This document shows positions 1 to 8,900 of a DNA stretch of 34,096 nt, piece after piece. Origin of the DNA: an uncultured Polaribacter sp. GTDB lineage: Bacteria > Bacteroidota > Bacteroidia > Flavobacteriales > Flavobacteriaceae. Below the pieces are notes generated by a model. The model worked only from the letters and a program-made list of their open reading frames with translations, did not search any database and was not told the origin of the DNA. Location: assembly GCF_947501385.1 (NCBI RefSeq), contig NZ_CANMVP010000037.1, forward strand, positions 1 through 34,096. The letters are read 5' to 3'. Position 1 is the first letter of the stretch. Every line of letters starts with the position of its first letter. The translations under genes and the position numbers were made by a program.

Positions 1-230
1 TTTCATCATCATAATCAGCTTTGTTTTTAAGTATACTTTTATTCCATAAATATAAGATTACAAATCTAAAGGCGGCAAGCAGGAACGGGAATCTAAATAT
101 AGTCCTGAATGTTCTCGGGATGGTTTTTGACTTTTTTCAGGTCAAAGCTTGTGCCCAATTTGATGGGGTATGAAACCAGCGAAATACCTATGGCTCTGTC
201 TCGAAAATAGTTGGTTTCAAAATTTTTTAT
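1..230 (-). pseudogene. Possible remnant of a protein gene, frameshifted, running off the left edge
   Basis: On the minus strand two overlapping frames look coding-like but neither has an ATG. One is open from about 266 down to a TAG at 93-95 and includes the peptide SLVSYPIKLGTSFDLKKV. The other is open from 136 to the window edge and includes a hydrophobic stretch, FRFPFLLAAFRFVILYLW. Removing one A from the five-A run (T run 124-128 on the plus strand) would join them. The block at about 71-180 is visibly richer in G and C than its surroundings, which suggests decayed or foreign coding DNA. I do not recognise the family, and a chance reading is quite possible. Confidence 0.2.
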
Positions 231-349
231 TTGAAAAAATCGATTTAAAAGCTTTTTATTGTGCTTTTATTCATTTTAAACAAGATTGTATTCCAATAAA
301 ATTTAAACCTTTTAAAATGATCGTAAAGTAGTGGTTTGCTATAGGTATT
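183..349. repeat. Short inverted repeat bounding a 167-base AT-rich segment
   Basis: AATACCTAT at 183-191 is matched by its exact reverse complement at 341-349. The bases just inside are partly matched (GC follows after one mismatch). The segment between is AT-rich and has no gene. This could be the footprint of a small miniature element, but nine bases is short and no target-site duplication is obvious. Confidence 0.2.
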
Positions 350-381
350 CCTTATTTTAATTTATTAAACATCAATAAAAA

Positions 382-1041
382 CTATTTTAAGCCATCCCAT
401 TCCTCTTGAAATTGCTTCAAGTAAATTTCCATAAAATCGTGTCTTTGCGCAGCAATTTTTTTTCCAGTAACTGTGTTCATTTGATCTTTTAACAAAAGAA
501 GTTTTTCATAAAAATGATTGATTGTGGGTGCGTCTGATTTTTTATACTCCTCTTTTGTCATCTCTAATTTTGGTAAAATCTCAGGATCGTATAAAGTCCT
601 GTTTTTAAATCCGCCATAATTAAAACATCGTGCAATACCAATGGCACCAATAGCATCTAACCGGTCTGCATCTTGCACAACGGCTAGTTCTTTTGACGTA
701 AATTTTTCACCAGTTGTATCCAAAGAATTTTTATAAGAAATATGTTTTATAATATTTACAACATGATTTATAATTGGCTGTGAAACATTTTGACTTTGAA
801 GGAATTCAGTCGCTATTTTCGGGCCAATAGTCTCGTCGCCATTGTAAAATTTTGGGTCTGCAATGTCGTGCAAAAGTGCTGCGAGAGAAACTACAAAAGA
901 ATCTACGTTTTCATCTTTAGCAATTAACACTGTATTTTTAAAAACACGTGCTATGTGAAACCAATCGTGGCCGCCTTCAGCATTTTTTAGTTCCTTTTTT
1001 ACAAATTCTATGGTTGCATTGAGGATTGCTTTTTTGTTCAT
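382..1041 (-). CDS. HD-domain phosphohydrolase (YedJ-like)
   Basis: This 219-residue cytoplasmic protein has the metal-binding pattern of the HD superfamily: GGHDWFHIARV at 23-33 (H25, D26, H29), ALLHDIAD at 55-62 (H58-D59 doublet), and QDADRLDAIGAIGIAR at 123-138 (D124 and D126 as candidate last ligand). The order and spacing match the small YedJ-type HD proteins, which are metal-dependent phosphohydrolases; the natural substrate is not known and cannot be read here. Length is normal for the family. It begins with ATG at 1041, 5 bases after the stop of the upstream membrane-protein gene, so the two are probably co-transcribed. The frame is intact, ending in TAG at 382-384. The HD assignment is firm; any physiological role is inference. 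Confidence 0.94.
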   Translation of the reverse strand: MNKKAILNATIEFVKKELKNAEGGHDWFHIARVFKNTVLIAKDENVDSFVVSLAALLHDIADPKFYNGDETIGPKIATEFLQSQNVSQPIINHVVNIIKHISYKNSLDTTGEKFTSKELAVVQDADRLDAIGAIGIARCFNYGGFKNRTLYDPEILPKLEMTKEEYKKSDAPTINHFYEKLLLLKDQMNTVTGKKIAAQRHDFMEIYLKQFQEEWDGLK

Positions 1042-1046
1042 AAATA

Positions 1047-1286
1047 TTATTTTCTAGATAGCAATGCTTTCTTTAACTTTTTAATTTCTGTGAGAAAGAC
1101 ATACTGCATCGGTAGAAAAAAGAAAGGAAAAAAACTGTTGAATGTGATGCCGTTTTCATAGGTGCTAAGACCCGAAAAAACAAATAATAAAATGATGATC
1201 ACACCATGTATAATTGAAAATAATTTCTGATTTTTAAGTTTTTTTTGAAGTTCTTCTTTCGAATAATGCTCAAATTGGGAAGCCAT
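1047..1286 (-). CDS. Small membrane protein with two predicted helices
   Basis: I cannot name this 79-residue protein. A hydrophilic, lysine-rich N-terminus (about 1-22) is followed by two hydrophobic segments, about 23-42 (IIHGVIIILLFVF) and about 49-66 (aromatic, many Phe), then a basic tail (KKLKKALLSRK). This fits a two-helix inner-membrane protein. It has no cysteines or recognisable catalytic residues. It sits 5 bases upstream of the HD gene on the same strand, which suggests one transcript. ATG at 1284-1286 is the natural start. A near match to the Bacteroidota -7 box (TACTTTTA, minus strand) lies about 10-25 bases upstream, inside the T-run of the bacilliredoxin terminator, so the promoter is uncertain. 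Small flavobacterial membrane proteins of this layout are common and mostly uncharacterised. Confidence 0.78.
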   Translation of the reverse strand: MASQFEHYSKEELQKKLKNQKLFSIIHGVIIILLFVFSGLSTYENGITFNSFFPFFFLPMQYVFLTEIKKLKKALLSRK

Positions 1287-1304
1287 AGCTTTTGTTTTTT
1301 ATAA

Positions 1305-1338
1305 AAGTAAAAAAACCACGCGGATTTGCGTGGCTTTT
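1305..1338 (-). terminator. Rho-independent terminator of the bacilliredoxin gene
   Basis: CCACGC (1316-1321) pairs with GCGTGG (1328-1333) around a 6-base loop. On the minus strand the hairpin is followed by a run of seven T. It starts about 30 bases beyond the bacilliredoxin stop. A run of four T after the stem on the plus strand could give weak termination that way too, although no plus-strand gene ends here. Confidence 0.85.
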
Positions 1339-1362
1339 AGATTTTTTGTCAATTAAAATAGA

Positions 1363-1773
1363 TTAACAGAATTCGTCGTAAGCTTGCGCTAAATTTTGTG
1401 CAATCATTTGTGCAGAACGCCCTTCTATATGATGACGTTCTAACATGTGCACTAAATTACCATCTTTAAACAACGCAATCGCTGGAGATGAAGGTGGAAA
1501 CGGAATCATAAACTCACGTGCTTTTTGGGTAGATTCTTTTTCTACACCTGCAAAAACAGTGGTTAAGTTTGTAGGTGTTTTCTCTGCACCTAAAGAAGCA
1601 ATGGCTCCTGGTCTTGCAGTACCTGCAGCACAACCACAAACAGAGTTTACCATTACCAATGTTGTTCCTTTTTTTGCCAACGCATCTTCAACGTCTTCAC
1701 TTGTATATAATGCTTCAAAACCTGCGTTTACTAACTCGTCACGCATTGGTTTTACTAATTCTTCTGGATACAT
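1363..1773 (-). CDS. Bacilliredoxin, BrxA/BrxB (YphP/YqiW) family
   Basis: The protein has the family's CGC redox motif in NSVCGCAAG (C46, G47, C48 counted from the ATG at 1773). In Bacillus, bacilliredoxins remove bacillithiol from S-bacillithiolated cytosolic proteins; Bacteroidota members are assigned by homology. At 136 residues it is close to the family length of about 140. The N-terminus MYPEELVKPMRDEL matches how many Bacteroidota members begin, so I chose ATG at 1771-1773. The longer frame from TTG at 1797 is rejected because that TTG is part of the -7 promoter box. The C-terminal part (FPPSSPAIALFKDGNLVHML, then ERHHIEG) is typical. The protein also ends in Cys136, which is worth noting. 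The gene is monocistronic, with its own promoter and terminator, and is divergent from the DjlA-like gene. Confidence 0.95.
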   Translation of the reverse strand: MYPEELVKPMRDELVNAGFEALYTSEDVEDALAKKGTTLVMVNSVCGCAAGTARPGAIASLGAEKTPTNLTTVFAGVEKESTQKAREFMIPFPPSSPAIALFKDGNLVHMLERHHIEGRSAQMIAQNLAQAYDEFC

Positions 1774-1794
1774 AATTCTTGTAAATTTGAAAGG

Positions 1795-1825
1795 CAAATA
1801 TACGGATTACTTCAATAAAATTCAA
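1795..1825 (-). promoter_or_regulatory. Bacteroidota-type promoter of the bacilliredoxin gene
   Basis: On the minus strand, TTG (1823-1825), 20 bases, then TATATTTG (1795-1802) matches the Bacteroidota -33/-7 consensus TTG and TAnnTTTG. Transcription would start near 1788, leaving a leader of about 15 bases before the ATG at 1773. This also rules out the upstream TTG as a start codon. Confidence 0.7.
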
Positions 1826-1905
1826 GTTTAAAATAAAAGGGAATTTCAATAGAAATATCAATAAAATTGATGTGCGTTACATTCTCATAGAAAAAGTAGT
1901 TTTCA

Positions 1906-1913
1906 TACCTTTG
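1906..1913 (+). promoter_or_regulatory. -7 promoter box of the DjlA-like gene
   Basis: TACCTTTG is a perfect TAnnTTTG match, 25 bases before the ATG at 1939. No TTG is found at the usual 17-23 base spacing upstream, so the -33 element is missing or weak. The initiation site would be near 1920. Confidence 0.5.
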
Positions 1914-1938
1914 AAAAAAATAGAAAATAGCATTGTTT

Positions 1939-2706
1939 ATGGGGAATTTTACAAAATGGTTAGGAGCAGGTTTGGGGTTTACTTTAGGAGGACCCATTGG
2001 TGCAGCTTTAGGTTTTACAATAGGTAGTTTTGTTGATGGTTTTTCTATTGAAGATTTCACCAATGAACAAAGAGAATATCAAGAAAGAGTAGGAGGAGAT
2101 AGCAATAGAAGAGGTTCTATAGATACACAATCTGGCGATTTTGAAATGAGTTTACTTGTTTTGGCGTCTATAGTTATAAAATCTGACGGAAAAATAGATC
2201 AAAGAGAACTAGATTATGTTCGTGCTCAATTTTCAGGGATGTATGGGAAAGAGCGTGCCAATAATGCTTTTAAGTTATTTAAAGGGATTGTAAAAAAACA
2301 AATTTCTGCACGCCAAGTTTGTATGCAGATCAGAGCCCATATGTCTCATGCTTCTCGTTTACAATTATTACATTTTTTATTCGGAATTGCCAAAGCAGAT
2401 GGATTTGTTACCGAAAGTGAAGTGGAAGAAATTAGAAAAATTGCAGGGTATTTGTATATAAATGATAGAGATTATACCTCTATAAAAGCCATGTTTTATG
2501 ATGCTTCGGATACCGCATACAAAATTTTAGAGATTGATACATCTGCTACCAATGATGCTGTAAAAACGGCGTATAGAAAAATGGTAAAAAAATACCATCC
2601 AGATAAGCTACAAGGATTGGGTGAAGCACATTTAAAAGGTGCTAAAGATAAATTTCAGAGCATTCAAACCGCTTATGAAAGGATAAAAAAAGAAAGAGGT
2701 ATTTAA
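1939..2706 (+). CDS. DjlA-like co-chaperone: TerB-like domain plus C-terminal J domain
   Basis: The protein has 255 residues from ATG 1939. Residues 7-33 are a glycine-rich hydrophobic segment (GxxxG spacing), probably a membrane-associated helix as in DjlA. Residues about 66-185 form an all-helical TerB-like domain with two acidic loops, KSDGKIDQRE (81-90) and KADGFVTESE (152-161). Residues about 192-255 are a J domain with the HPD motif at 220-222 (KKYHPDK), which stimulates the DnaK ATPase. This order (N-terminal glycine-rich helix, TerB, J domain at the very C-terminus) is that of DjlA. The alternative TTG at 1933 would add only two residues and is less likely. The client or partner proteins are unknown. 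Nothing links it functionally to the adhesin genes downstream. Confidence 0.93.
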   Translation: MGNFTKWLGAGLGFTLGGPIGAALGFTIGSFVDGFSIEDFTNEQREYQERVGGDSNRRGSIDTQSGDFEMSLLVLASIVIKSDGKIDQRELDYVRAQFSGMYGKERANNAFKLFKGIVKKQISARQVCMQIRAHMSHASRLQLLHFLFGIAKADGFVTESEVEEIRKIAGYLYINDRDYTSIKAMFYDASDTAYKILEIDTSATNDAVKTAYRKMVKKYHPDKLQGLGEAHLKGAKDKFQSIQTAYERIKKERGI

Positions 2707-2784
2707 TTATAATTATTAAAAATTTCGATGGTGACTTTTTTAAAATTCGCGTGTCATAGAATATGAAAAGTATTTGAGTTAATC

Positions 2785-2815
2785 TTGTTAAATAGCTCTT
2801 AACTAATTATATTTG
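2785..2815 (+). promoter_or_regulatory. Bacteroidota-type promoter of the 831-residue secreted protein
   Basis: TTG (2785-2787), 20 bases, TATATTTG (2808-2815): both elements and the spacing fit the Bacteroidota consensus. The start of transcription would be near 2822, so the leader before TTG 2835 is only about a dozen bases. The rest of 2707-2834 holds no gene and no convincing terminator for the preceding gene. Confidence 0.7.
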
Positions 2816-2834
2816 TAACAAATCACGCATTCTT

Positions 2835-5330
2835 TTGTTAAAATTCACCTTATTATTTAAAAAAATAGTTTCTTTTATATTTTTACTATGCTTCTTTTTT
2901 TCTAGCAATATCTTTGCACAATTAGATAGCGAGCATTATCTACCGCCATTAAAACAGGTTGCTAACAATCAAGCTATTCAAGAGCAAGCAGTATATTTTT
3001 CTACACCAGTAACCACTCCATTTGTAATAGAAATTTACAGAGGAACGAGTGTAACACCTTATAAAACAATTTCAGGTTTAGCAAAAGGAAGTCCTAAGAT
3101 TTTTGATTCTAGTGGGCCAACAGCAGAGAGATTAAATAACGGAGATAATAATATTACACTAGTAACAAATGCAAACACAGGCGAAGTTTTAAGCTCAGCA
3201 GGATTAAGAATTATTGCCCCAGGAGGAGAAAAATTTTATGTAAATTATCGCGGAGTTTCTGGTGCGCAAGCAGGATCTTTAACTTCAAAAGGAGCAAAAG
3301 CAAAAGGTATTGAATTTAGATGGGGAGGAATACCTAACAGAGCCACAAATACAAATCTTTCCACAAGTTTAGGGATGATGGCTACAGAAGATGGCACCGT
3401 AGTTCAGGTTTTTGGCTATAATACAGAATGCAGATTTAGAAAAGGAACTGCAAGAGGAGGTATTACGGCAGATACGCAAACAATTAATTTAAATAAAGGA
3501 CAAAGCTTTGTTCTAGAAGCAGCTAAAAATGAAACAACTGCTAATATAGATGGTTGGTTGGGTGCATCTATTACTTCAAATAAACCCATTGTAATTAGTA
3601 ATGGTGGGTTAAATGTAGGTATTCGAAGTGGATCTCAAAGTAGAGATGTTGGTATCGATCAACCAGTTGGTCTATCGGCTTTAGGAAAAGAATATGTTTT
3701 TGTTCGTGGAAACGGAATTAATGGAAATTCTTCATTAGGTAGAATTGGTTCAGAATTTCCTATAATTGTTGGAACAAGAAACGGTACAGAAGTACGCGCA
3801 GGAGGTGTGCTTATTGGCACTATAAATGATGGAGAATATCTAATAATAGATGGGAGCAATTTTTTATCAAATGTGGCAGGAGCAAGCATGTATGTTAATA
3901 CTACTAAAGATGTATATGCTTATCAATGTTTACAAGGAGCAGTTGGTAAAATACAAACGATAGGAATGAACTTTATTGCTCCGGTAAATTGTTTGTTACC
4001 AAGCGTGATGGACGAAATTTCTGATATTGCTAAAATTGCAGGAAAAGCATCAAACATATCCGCAATCACAATTATTGCTTCAAAACTTACAAATCCAAAC
4101 AATATTATAGTTAGACAAACCGTAATTAGTCCTACAGATCCATCGATGTCTACCACAACAACAGTTTCGTTGCCTGCACCAGTTTTTCCTTCAGGAACAG
4201 ATGATTGGCAAACTTTTTACGTAGATGGTTTAGAAGGTCAAATAGATATAAAATCTACGGGACCAATTGCTGTAGGAACCTTTATGAGTCAAGGTTCAAA
4301 TGCAGGTTTGGCGGGTTACTTTTCAGGTTTTGATACAGTACCAGTAGTTAGAATAGATGTAGTTGGTGGAGGATGTTACCCGCAAACTAGTTTGCAAGAA
4401 GCAACAGGAGGTTTTGATGCTTACCAATGGTACCAAGATGGTGAACCAATTGCTGGGGAAACGAATAATCAATTATTATTAATAGATGCAAGCAAAGGAA
4501 AAGATTTAGGTTTAGGCAATTTTTATGTCTCAGTAACAAAAGGAACCTGTTCGTATCCTTCCGCTACAATCTCAGTATATAACTGTGATCCTGATGTTTT
4601 AGTAAAAAAAGTATCCGATGTAAATACGTCATCAAATATGAGTACTTTAACAGACGATGACCTTGTAAATTTTACAGTAACAGTAGAAAGTAACGGCATA
4701 AACCCAGTTACTAATTTAGTGATTGAAGATACGTTTCCACCAGAATTAGAATTGCAAAGTGTTACTCCAGTACAAGGTACTTGGTCAAATCCAAATTGGA
4801 CAATAGGAAACATGTATTCTGGGCAGATATTTACTTTAAATATTGTTGCCAAGGTTCCTAAAAAACCTACAGAAGGTATTTTTACAAATGTGGTTTCTAA
4901 TACACAAACAGAAACAGACAGTAATTTCTCTGCTGATGATTTAACTGAAACGATAAATATTGTCGCAAAAAAAATAGATTTAACGTTAACTAAAACAGTA
5001 GACAAAGCAATACCAAAAGTAGGAAGTACAATAATATTTACGTTAACTTTAAAAAATAACGGACCAGATGTTGCTACAGGTATAGAGATAAAAGATTTAT
5101 TGCCTTCTGGTTTAGCTTATAATGCATCAAGTTCAACTTTCCCAAATAACACAACATATACAGCAAGTACTGGTATTTTAGATTTAAGTGGAATTACCAT
5201 AGCTAATGGACAAATGATAACTTTAAAGTTGGCAACTACCGTAACTGCTAAAAACTTGAAATTGAATACAGCAGAAATTTTTAAAACAGAACAAATTGAT
5301 ATAAATTCAATTCCGAATTCAAATAACTAA
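2835..5330 (+). CDS. Secreted adhesin-like protein: IgGFc-binding-like region and two DUF11 domains
   Basis: The protein has 831 residues. A Sec signal peptide covers residues 1-28 (FIFLLCFFFSSNIFA, cut before Q29). The start is TTG at 2835: no ATG occurs in frame in or just upstream of the signal peptide, and the promoter leaves room only for TTG 2835 or ATT 2829. Residues about 110-480 resemble the IgGFc-binding N-terminal region (MATEDGTVVQVFG; then SNKPIVISNGG; then a second similar half), which I hold with moderate confidence. Residues about 514-583 are Ig/PKD-like (YQWYQDGEPIAG). Two DUF11 domains follow at 584-713 and 714-831. The protein stops right after the second DUF11 (DINSIPNSNN), with no type IX C-terminal signal recognised. 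It precedes the giant-adhesin genes on the same strand, suggesting a role at the cell surface, perhaps as a partner of the giant protein. Confidence 0.93.
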   Translation: MLKFTLLFKKIVSFIFLLCFFFSSNIFAQLDSEHYLPPLKQVANNQAIQEQAVYFSTPVTTPFVIEIYRGTSVTPYKTISGLAKGSPKIFDSSGPTAERLNNGDNNITLVTNANTGEVLSSAGLRIIAPGGEKFYVNYRGVSGAQAGSLTSKGAKAKGIEFRWGGIPNRATNTNLSTSLGMMATEDGTVVQVFGYNTECRFRKGTARGGITADTQTINLNKGQSFVLEAAKNETTANIDGWLGASITSNKPIVISNGGLNVGIRSGSQSRDVGIDQPVGLSALGKEYVFVRGNGINGNSSLGRIGSEFPIIVGTRNGTEVRAGGVLIGTINDGEYLIIDGSNFLSNVAGASMYVNTTKDVYAYQCLQGAVGKIQTIGMNFIAPVNCLLPSVMDEISDIAKIAGKASNISAITIIASKLTNPNNIIVRQTVISPTDPSMSTTTTVSLPAPVFPSGTDDWQTFYVDGLEGQIDIKSTGPIAVGTFMSQGSNAGLAGYFSGFDTVPVVRIDVVGGGCYPQTSLQEATGGFDAYQWYQDGEPIAGETNNQLLLIDASKGKDLGLGNFYVSVTKGTCSYPSATISVYNCDPDVLVKKVSDVNTSSNMSTLTDDDLVNFTVTVESNGINPVTNLVIEDTFPPELELQSVTPVQGTWSNPNWTIGNMYSGQIFTLNIVAKVPKKPTEGIFTNVVSNTQTETDSNFSADDLTETINIVAKKIDLTLTKTVDKAIPKVGSTIIFTLTLKNNGPDVATGIEIKDLLPSGLAYNASSSTFPNNTTYTASTGILDLSGITIANGQMITLKLATTVTAKNLKLNTAEIFKTEQIDINSIPNSNN

Positions 5331-5357
5331 AATTAAAATGAGGAATTCATTTTAATT
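5331..5357 (+). terminator. AT-rich hairpin directly after the 831-residue gene
   Basis: AATTAAAATGA (5331-5341) is perfectly complementary to TCATTTTAATT (5347-5357) around a 5-base loop, starting at the base after the stop codon, with a T-rich tract (5360-5373) behind it. The stem is AT-rich, so termination is probable but not certain. Confidence 0.55.
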
Positions 5358-5961
5358 AATTTAAATTTTAACGTATTTTAGCAAAAAGTGTTAAAAAAAA
5401 CATAAAATTGTTTGATTGCCTATTTAGAAAAACAGACAATTAATCATAAAGTTGAATTATAATATTGACAGAAAACGATTTAAAATATTAAATAAGAGAT
5501 ATTTTATTAATATTAAAACCCCTAAATCCCACGCTAGACGATCAGTCACAGAATAATAGTATGAGTTTATTAAAAAGTAACGTTAAAGTAGTTGATTTAT
5601 TATTGCTTACGCAAATATTTCATCACTACTAAAACAGAACATAATGTAAATAAGCTTACAATAACATCACTTCCCCCACCAGTATAGTACCTAGTATAAT
5701 AGCATATCTAGTATTTAGTCATACTCGACGAACAATAATGTCTGTTTATCGAAAAATGAACTAAAGGACATTGTCATGGTCTAGTTTTGCAAATCAGTAG
5801 AAATAGCTTCTATTAAATTAGAATATGTATTCATAACATATAATTTCACAATTGAAACTATATCTATTAAAACCAAACAGGAAATAAAAATAATACCCCA
5901 AAAATACTAAAGTTCAATTTATTGTATATAATATTTTAAGGGTCCTTTATACAGAAATAAA
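5358..5961. other. Gene-free intergenic region before the giant-adhesin operon
   Basis: About 600 bases with no supported gene. The longest plausible ATG frame on the plus strand is 23 codons (5561-5632), which looks like chance. The segment 5681-5714 has three AGTAT words (5681, 5693, 5710) in a TA-rich context and could bind a regulator, but this is weak. A perfect -7 box lies at 5782-5789. The size is large compared with the 5-130 base gaps elsewhere, which fits a regulatory region or a lost gene. Confidence 0.6.
5782..5789 (+). promoter_or_regulatory. Candidate -7 box for the adhesin operon
   Basis: TAGTTTTG matches TAnnTTTG. It would start transcription near 5796 and give a leader of about 165 bases before the ATG at 5962. 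No TTG is found at the right distance upstream. Nothing nearer the gene fits the consensus; TATAAT at 5927-5932 resembles a sigma-70 -10 box, which this phylum does not use. Confidence 0.3.
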
Positions 5962-8900
5962 ATGAAAAAAAAATTACTTATAACATTCATTTTCACCTTT
6001 TTCTCCTTGTATTTTTATGCAGATGGAACCAAAAGAGTCATGCCAGATCCAGCTAATGGGGTAGCATTATATATTACAGATGATGGTAGATATGGGCCTT
6101 ATTTAAATGCCCCAATCTCACAAAGGCTACAGTTTAGAATCTTAGATGCATCAGAAAATTTTTATTTTGGTATAAATCCAAGAGAAAGAACAGGTAGCCC
6201 TTTACCTTTGCTGAATAACTTGTATTACAAAATTAAAAGATCAGATACAGGTGCTACAGTTTATAAGGAAGGGTTTTTTACAACCACTTCTGGAAGTACG
6301 GGTTTTATAGAAAACTATGCAGATGCTGTTGCTGGACCAAAAATTGGCGGTGCAGCTACTGGGTATGTTCCATTAGAATTTAATCCAACAGCAGTTGGTG
6401 ATTATTATATAGAAATTTATAAAAGTGATGATAATGGAGTAACTCAAACTGATGTAGGAGGTAGTGTAGTGATTCCTTATTTTGATTTTTCAGTGGCAGA
6501 TGCTTCAGATCAAGTAATAGAAGGGCGTCTTTTTTCTCAAAAATGGGGATTTATTACTTATGACCCAGCAACATTTGTTCCTGCAATCGGTTTTGATTTT
6601 AAGGGAAAGTTTTTTGGATATACTGATGATCAAATTATTGTGTCTGTAGACTTTCAAGAAGGTTTTAGACCTTTTGGATATTTGTTATCGATGAACAAAT
6701 TTGGAGTAGTAGATGATGATAACGCTGTTTCTAACAATTGGGAAACCACAAGAAAATCAATTTCTTACGGTGCACCAACATCAAATACAATACCTACTTT
6801 GCTAAATGGTTATCCAGTTTTTATTACAGAACCAGACACGAATGCTTTTCCAGTAGGTTCAACAGTGCCACCAGTTTTAATTGGAGATATTTTTGGCTGT
6901 CCAGGTAATTATTTATTTCCTGTAAAATTAGCGGAAGCAGGTGACGTCGCTATTACCTTAGATTTAAACGGTGTTGCTGGTTTTCAAGAGGGTACTAGCG
7001 ATATTATTATAGAAGCATACAATCAACCCCAAGGAAATATTGTTGTTTTTTGGGACGGGTTAGATGGTTTAGGCAATGCAGTAAGAGGTAACACCTCCTC
7101 TTCAGCAGTCATTACTTCCTTAAGAGGAAGAACCAGTATACCAATGATTGATGCAGAGTTAAACCCAAACGGATTGACCATAACATCTGTTGCGCCAGTT
7201 TTGGCAAATAGAAGAATGTATTGGGATGATTCTGACATTGTCATCACAGATGAAAATACTACTGTGGGCGGTCAAAACGTATCTTCACAAGCACAAGGAC
7301 TGATTGGTCCAACCCACAAATGGAACGGAGATAATCCACCAGCAGACAATACCCCAAATAATCCTGCGCCTGCAGGAAGTAAAGGAAATACAACCCCAGA
7401 AACTACAGATGACTATGGAAACGAAAGAGTTTTAAACACCTGGTTTTACGGAGAGCAAGTGGCTTCACCCGAAAACACAGTGAGTGTTCCCAATTGTGAT
7501 GTTGATAATGATGGACTATCAGATGATCTTGATTTAGATGATGATAATGATGGAATTTTAGATACTGTAGAATTGGGTGGTTTTGATCCTGATGGAGATG
7601 CAGACGGCGATACGGTACCAGATTATATAGATCCACAATTTGCAGGTTTTATTGACTCTAATGGCGATGGTGTTGATGATAGATTTGACCTAGATTTAGA
7701 CGGTAGAATAAATAGTTGGGATTTGGATAGTGACGGAGATGGAATACCAGATAATATAGAAGCACAAACTACTTTAGATTTTATTGTTGCAAGTTCAACA
7801 ATAGATACCAACGGAGTTCCAGATAATTACAATGGTGGAATTTCAGTGATCGATACAGATGGAGACAGCGCAGCAGATTATTTAGATACAGATGCTGATG
7901 GAGATAGTGTCTCAGATACTTTAGAAGCAAATCTAACACTAAGCGGAAGCGATTCAGACAGAGATGGTTTAGATAATAATATAGATACAACAACGGGTCT
8001 TTCAGATCCAGATGGAAATATTAACAACCCAAACACATTACCAGATAACGATAATGATTTAGGAATTGATGGAGGTGATGTAGATTTTAGAGATGCGACA
8101 GATAGCGATTTTGACAATGATGGAATTGCAGACTTCACAGATGTAGATGATGACAATGACGGAATTTTAGATGTAGATGAATGTAATGTTGCACCAACAA
8201 CAACAGTTTTTACATATACAGGTGCAGATCAATCATATACGATTCCTTCTAATGTAGTATCAGTTACCGCTAAAATTTGGGGAGCTGGTGGTAGAGGAGA
8301 TGTTAGAAGTGGTAGAGGAGTTGGTGGCGCTGGTGGATATTCAGAAATTACTATTTTAACTAGTGACCTAACGAGTAATACTTTAATTCTTACGGTTGGT
8401 CAAGGAGGAAACTCATCAACTGGGTCTTCAACCTATGGTAATGGTGGTGCGGGGTTTTTTTCCAATTCAAGAAATTATGGAGCAGGAGGTGGTATGTCAG
8501 CAATTAGTTATATCACATTAAACAATCCTGGTGCTGTATCACAAGCAGATCTTATCGCCATTGCAGGAGGTGGTGGTACCATGCCAGCTTTTACAAATAC
8601 AAATACAAATGCAGGTGAAGGTGGAGGTGATATAGGAGGAGCTGCAACAGATTCTAGAACAGCTATTAATGGTCAAGGTGGTACTCAAGCAGCGGGTGGT
8701 GCCAGTACAAATGGTAATCCAGGAACTTTTCTTCAAGGTGGTGCTGCAATAGTTGATGGTGGCGCTGGTGGTGGAGGTTATTATGGTGGTGGTAGTGGTT
8801 CAATTGTATCAGGTAATGAAGGTGGTGGTGGTGGTGGCTCTGGATATTTTACATCCTTAGCAACTTCAACCCAGACTTTAAGAGGATCAGTTCAGACTCC

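Noticed and set aside
1445..1831. Plus-strand frames opposite the bacilliredoxin gene (1445-1831 and 1575-1775)
   Set aside because: They overlap a well-supported conserved gene with a promoter and terminator, and they have no recognisable domain.
1812..2063. Minus-strand frame overlapping the start of the DjlA-like gene and the divergent promoters
   Set aside because: The Pro/Lys-rich translation has no domain, and it lies across both promoter regions.
5561..5632. ATG frame of 23 codons in the intergenic gap
   Set aside because: Short, no promoter at a fitting distance and no recognisable features; expected by chance in AT-rich DNA.
5925..5932. TATATAAT as a -10 promoter box before the 1219-residue gene
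   Set aside because: Bacteroidota sigma factors use TAnnTTTG, and no -33 TTG lies at the right distance; AT-rich sequence gives such matches by chance.
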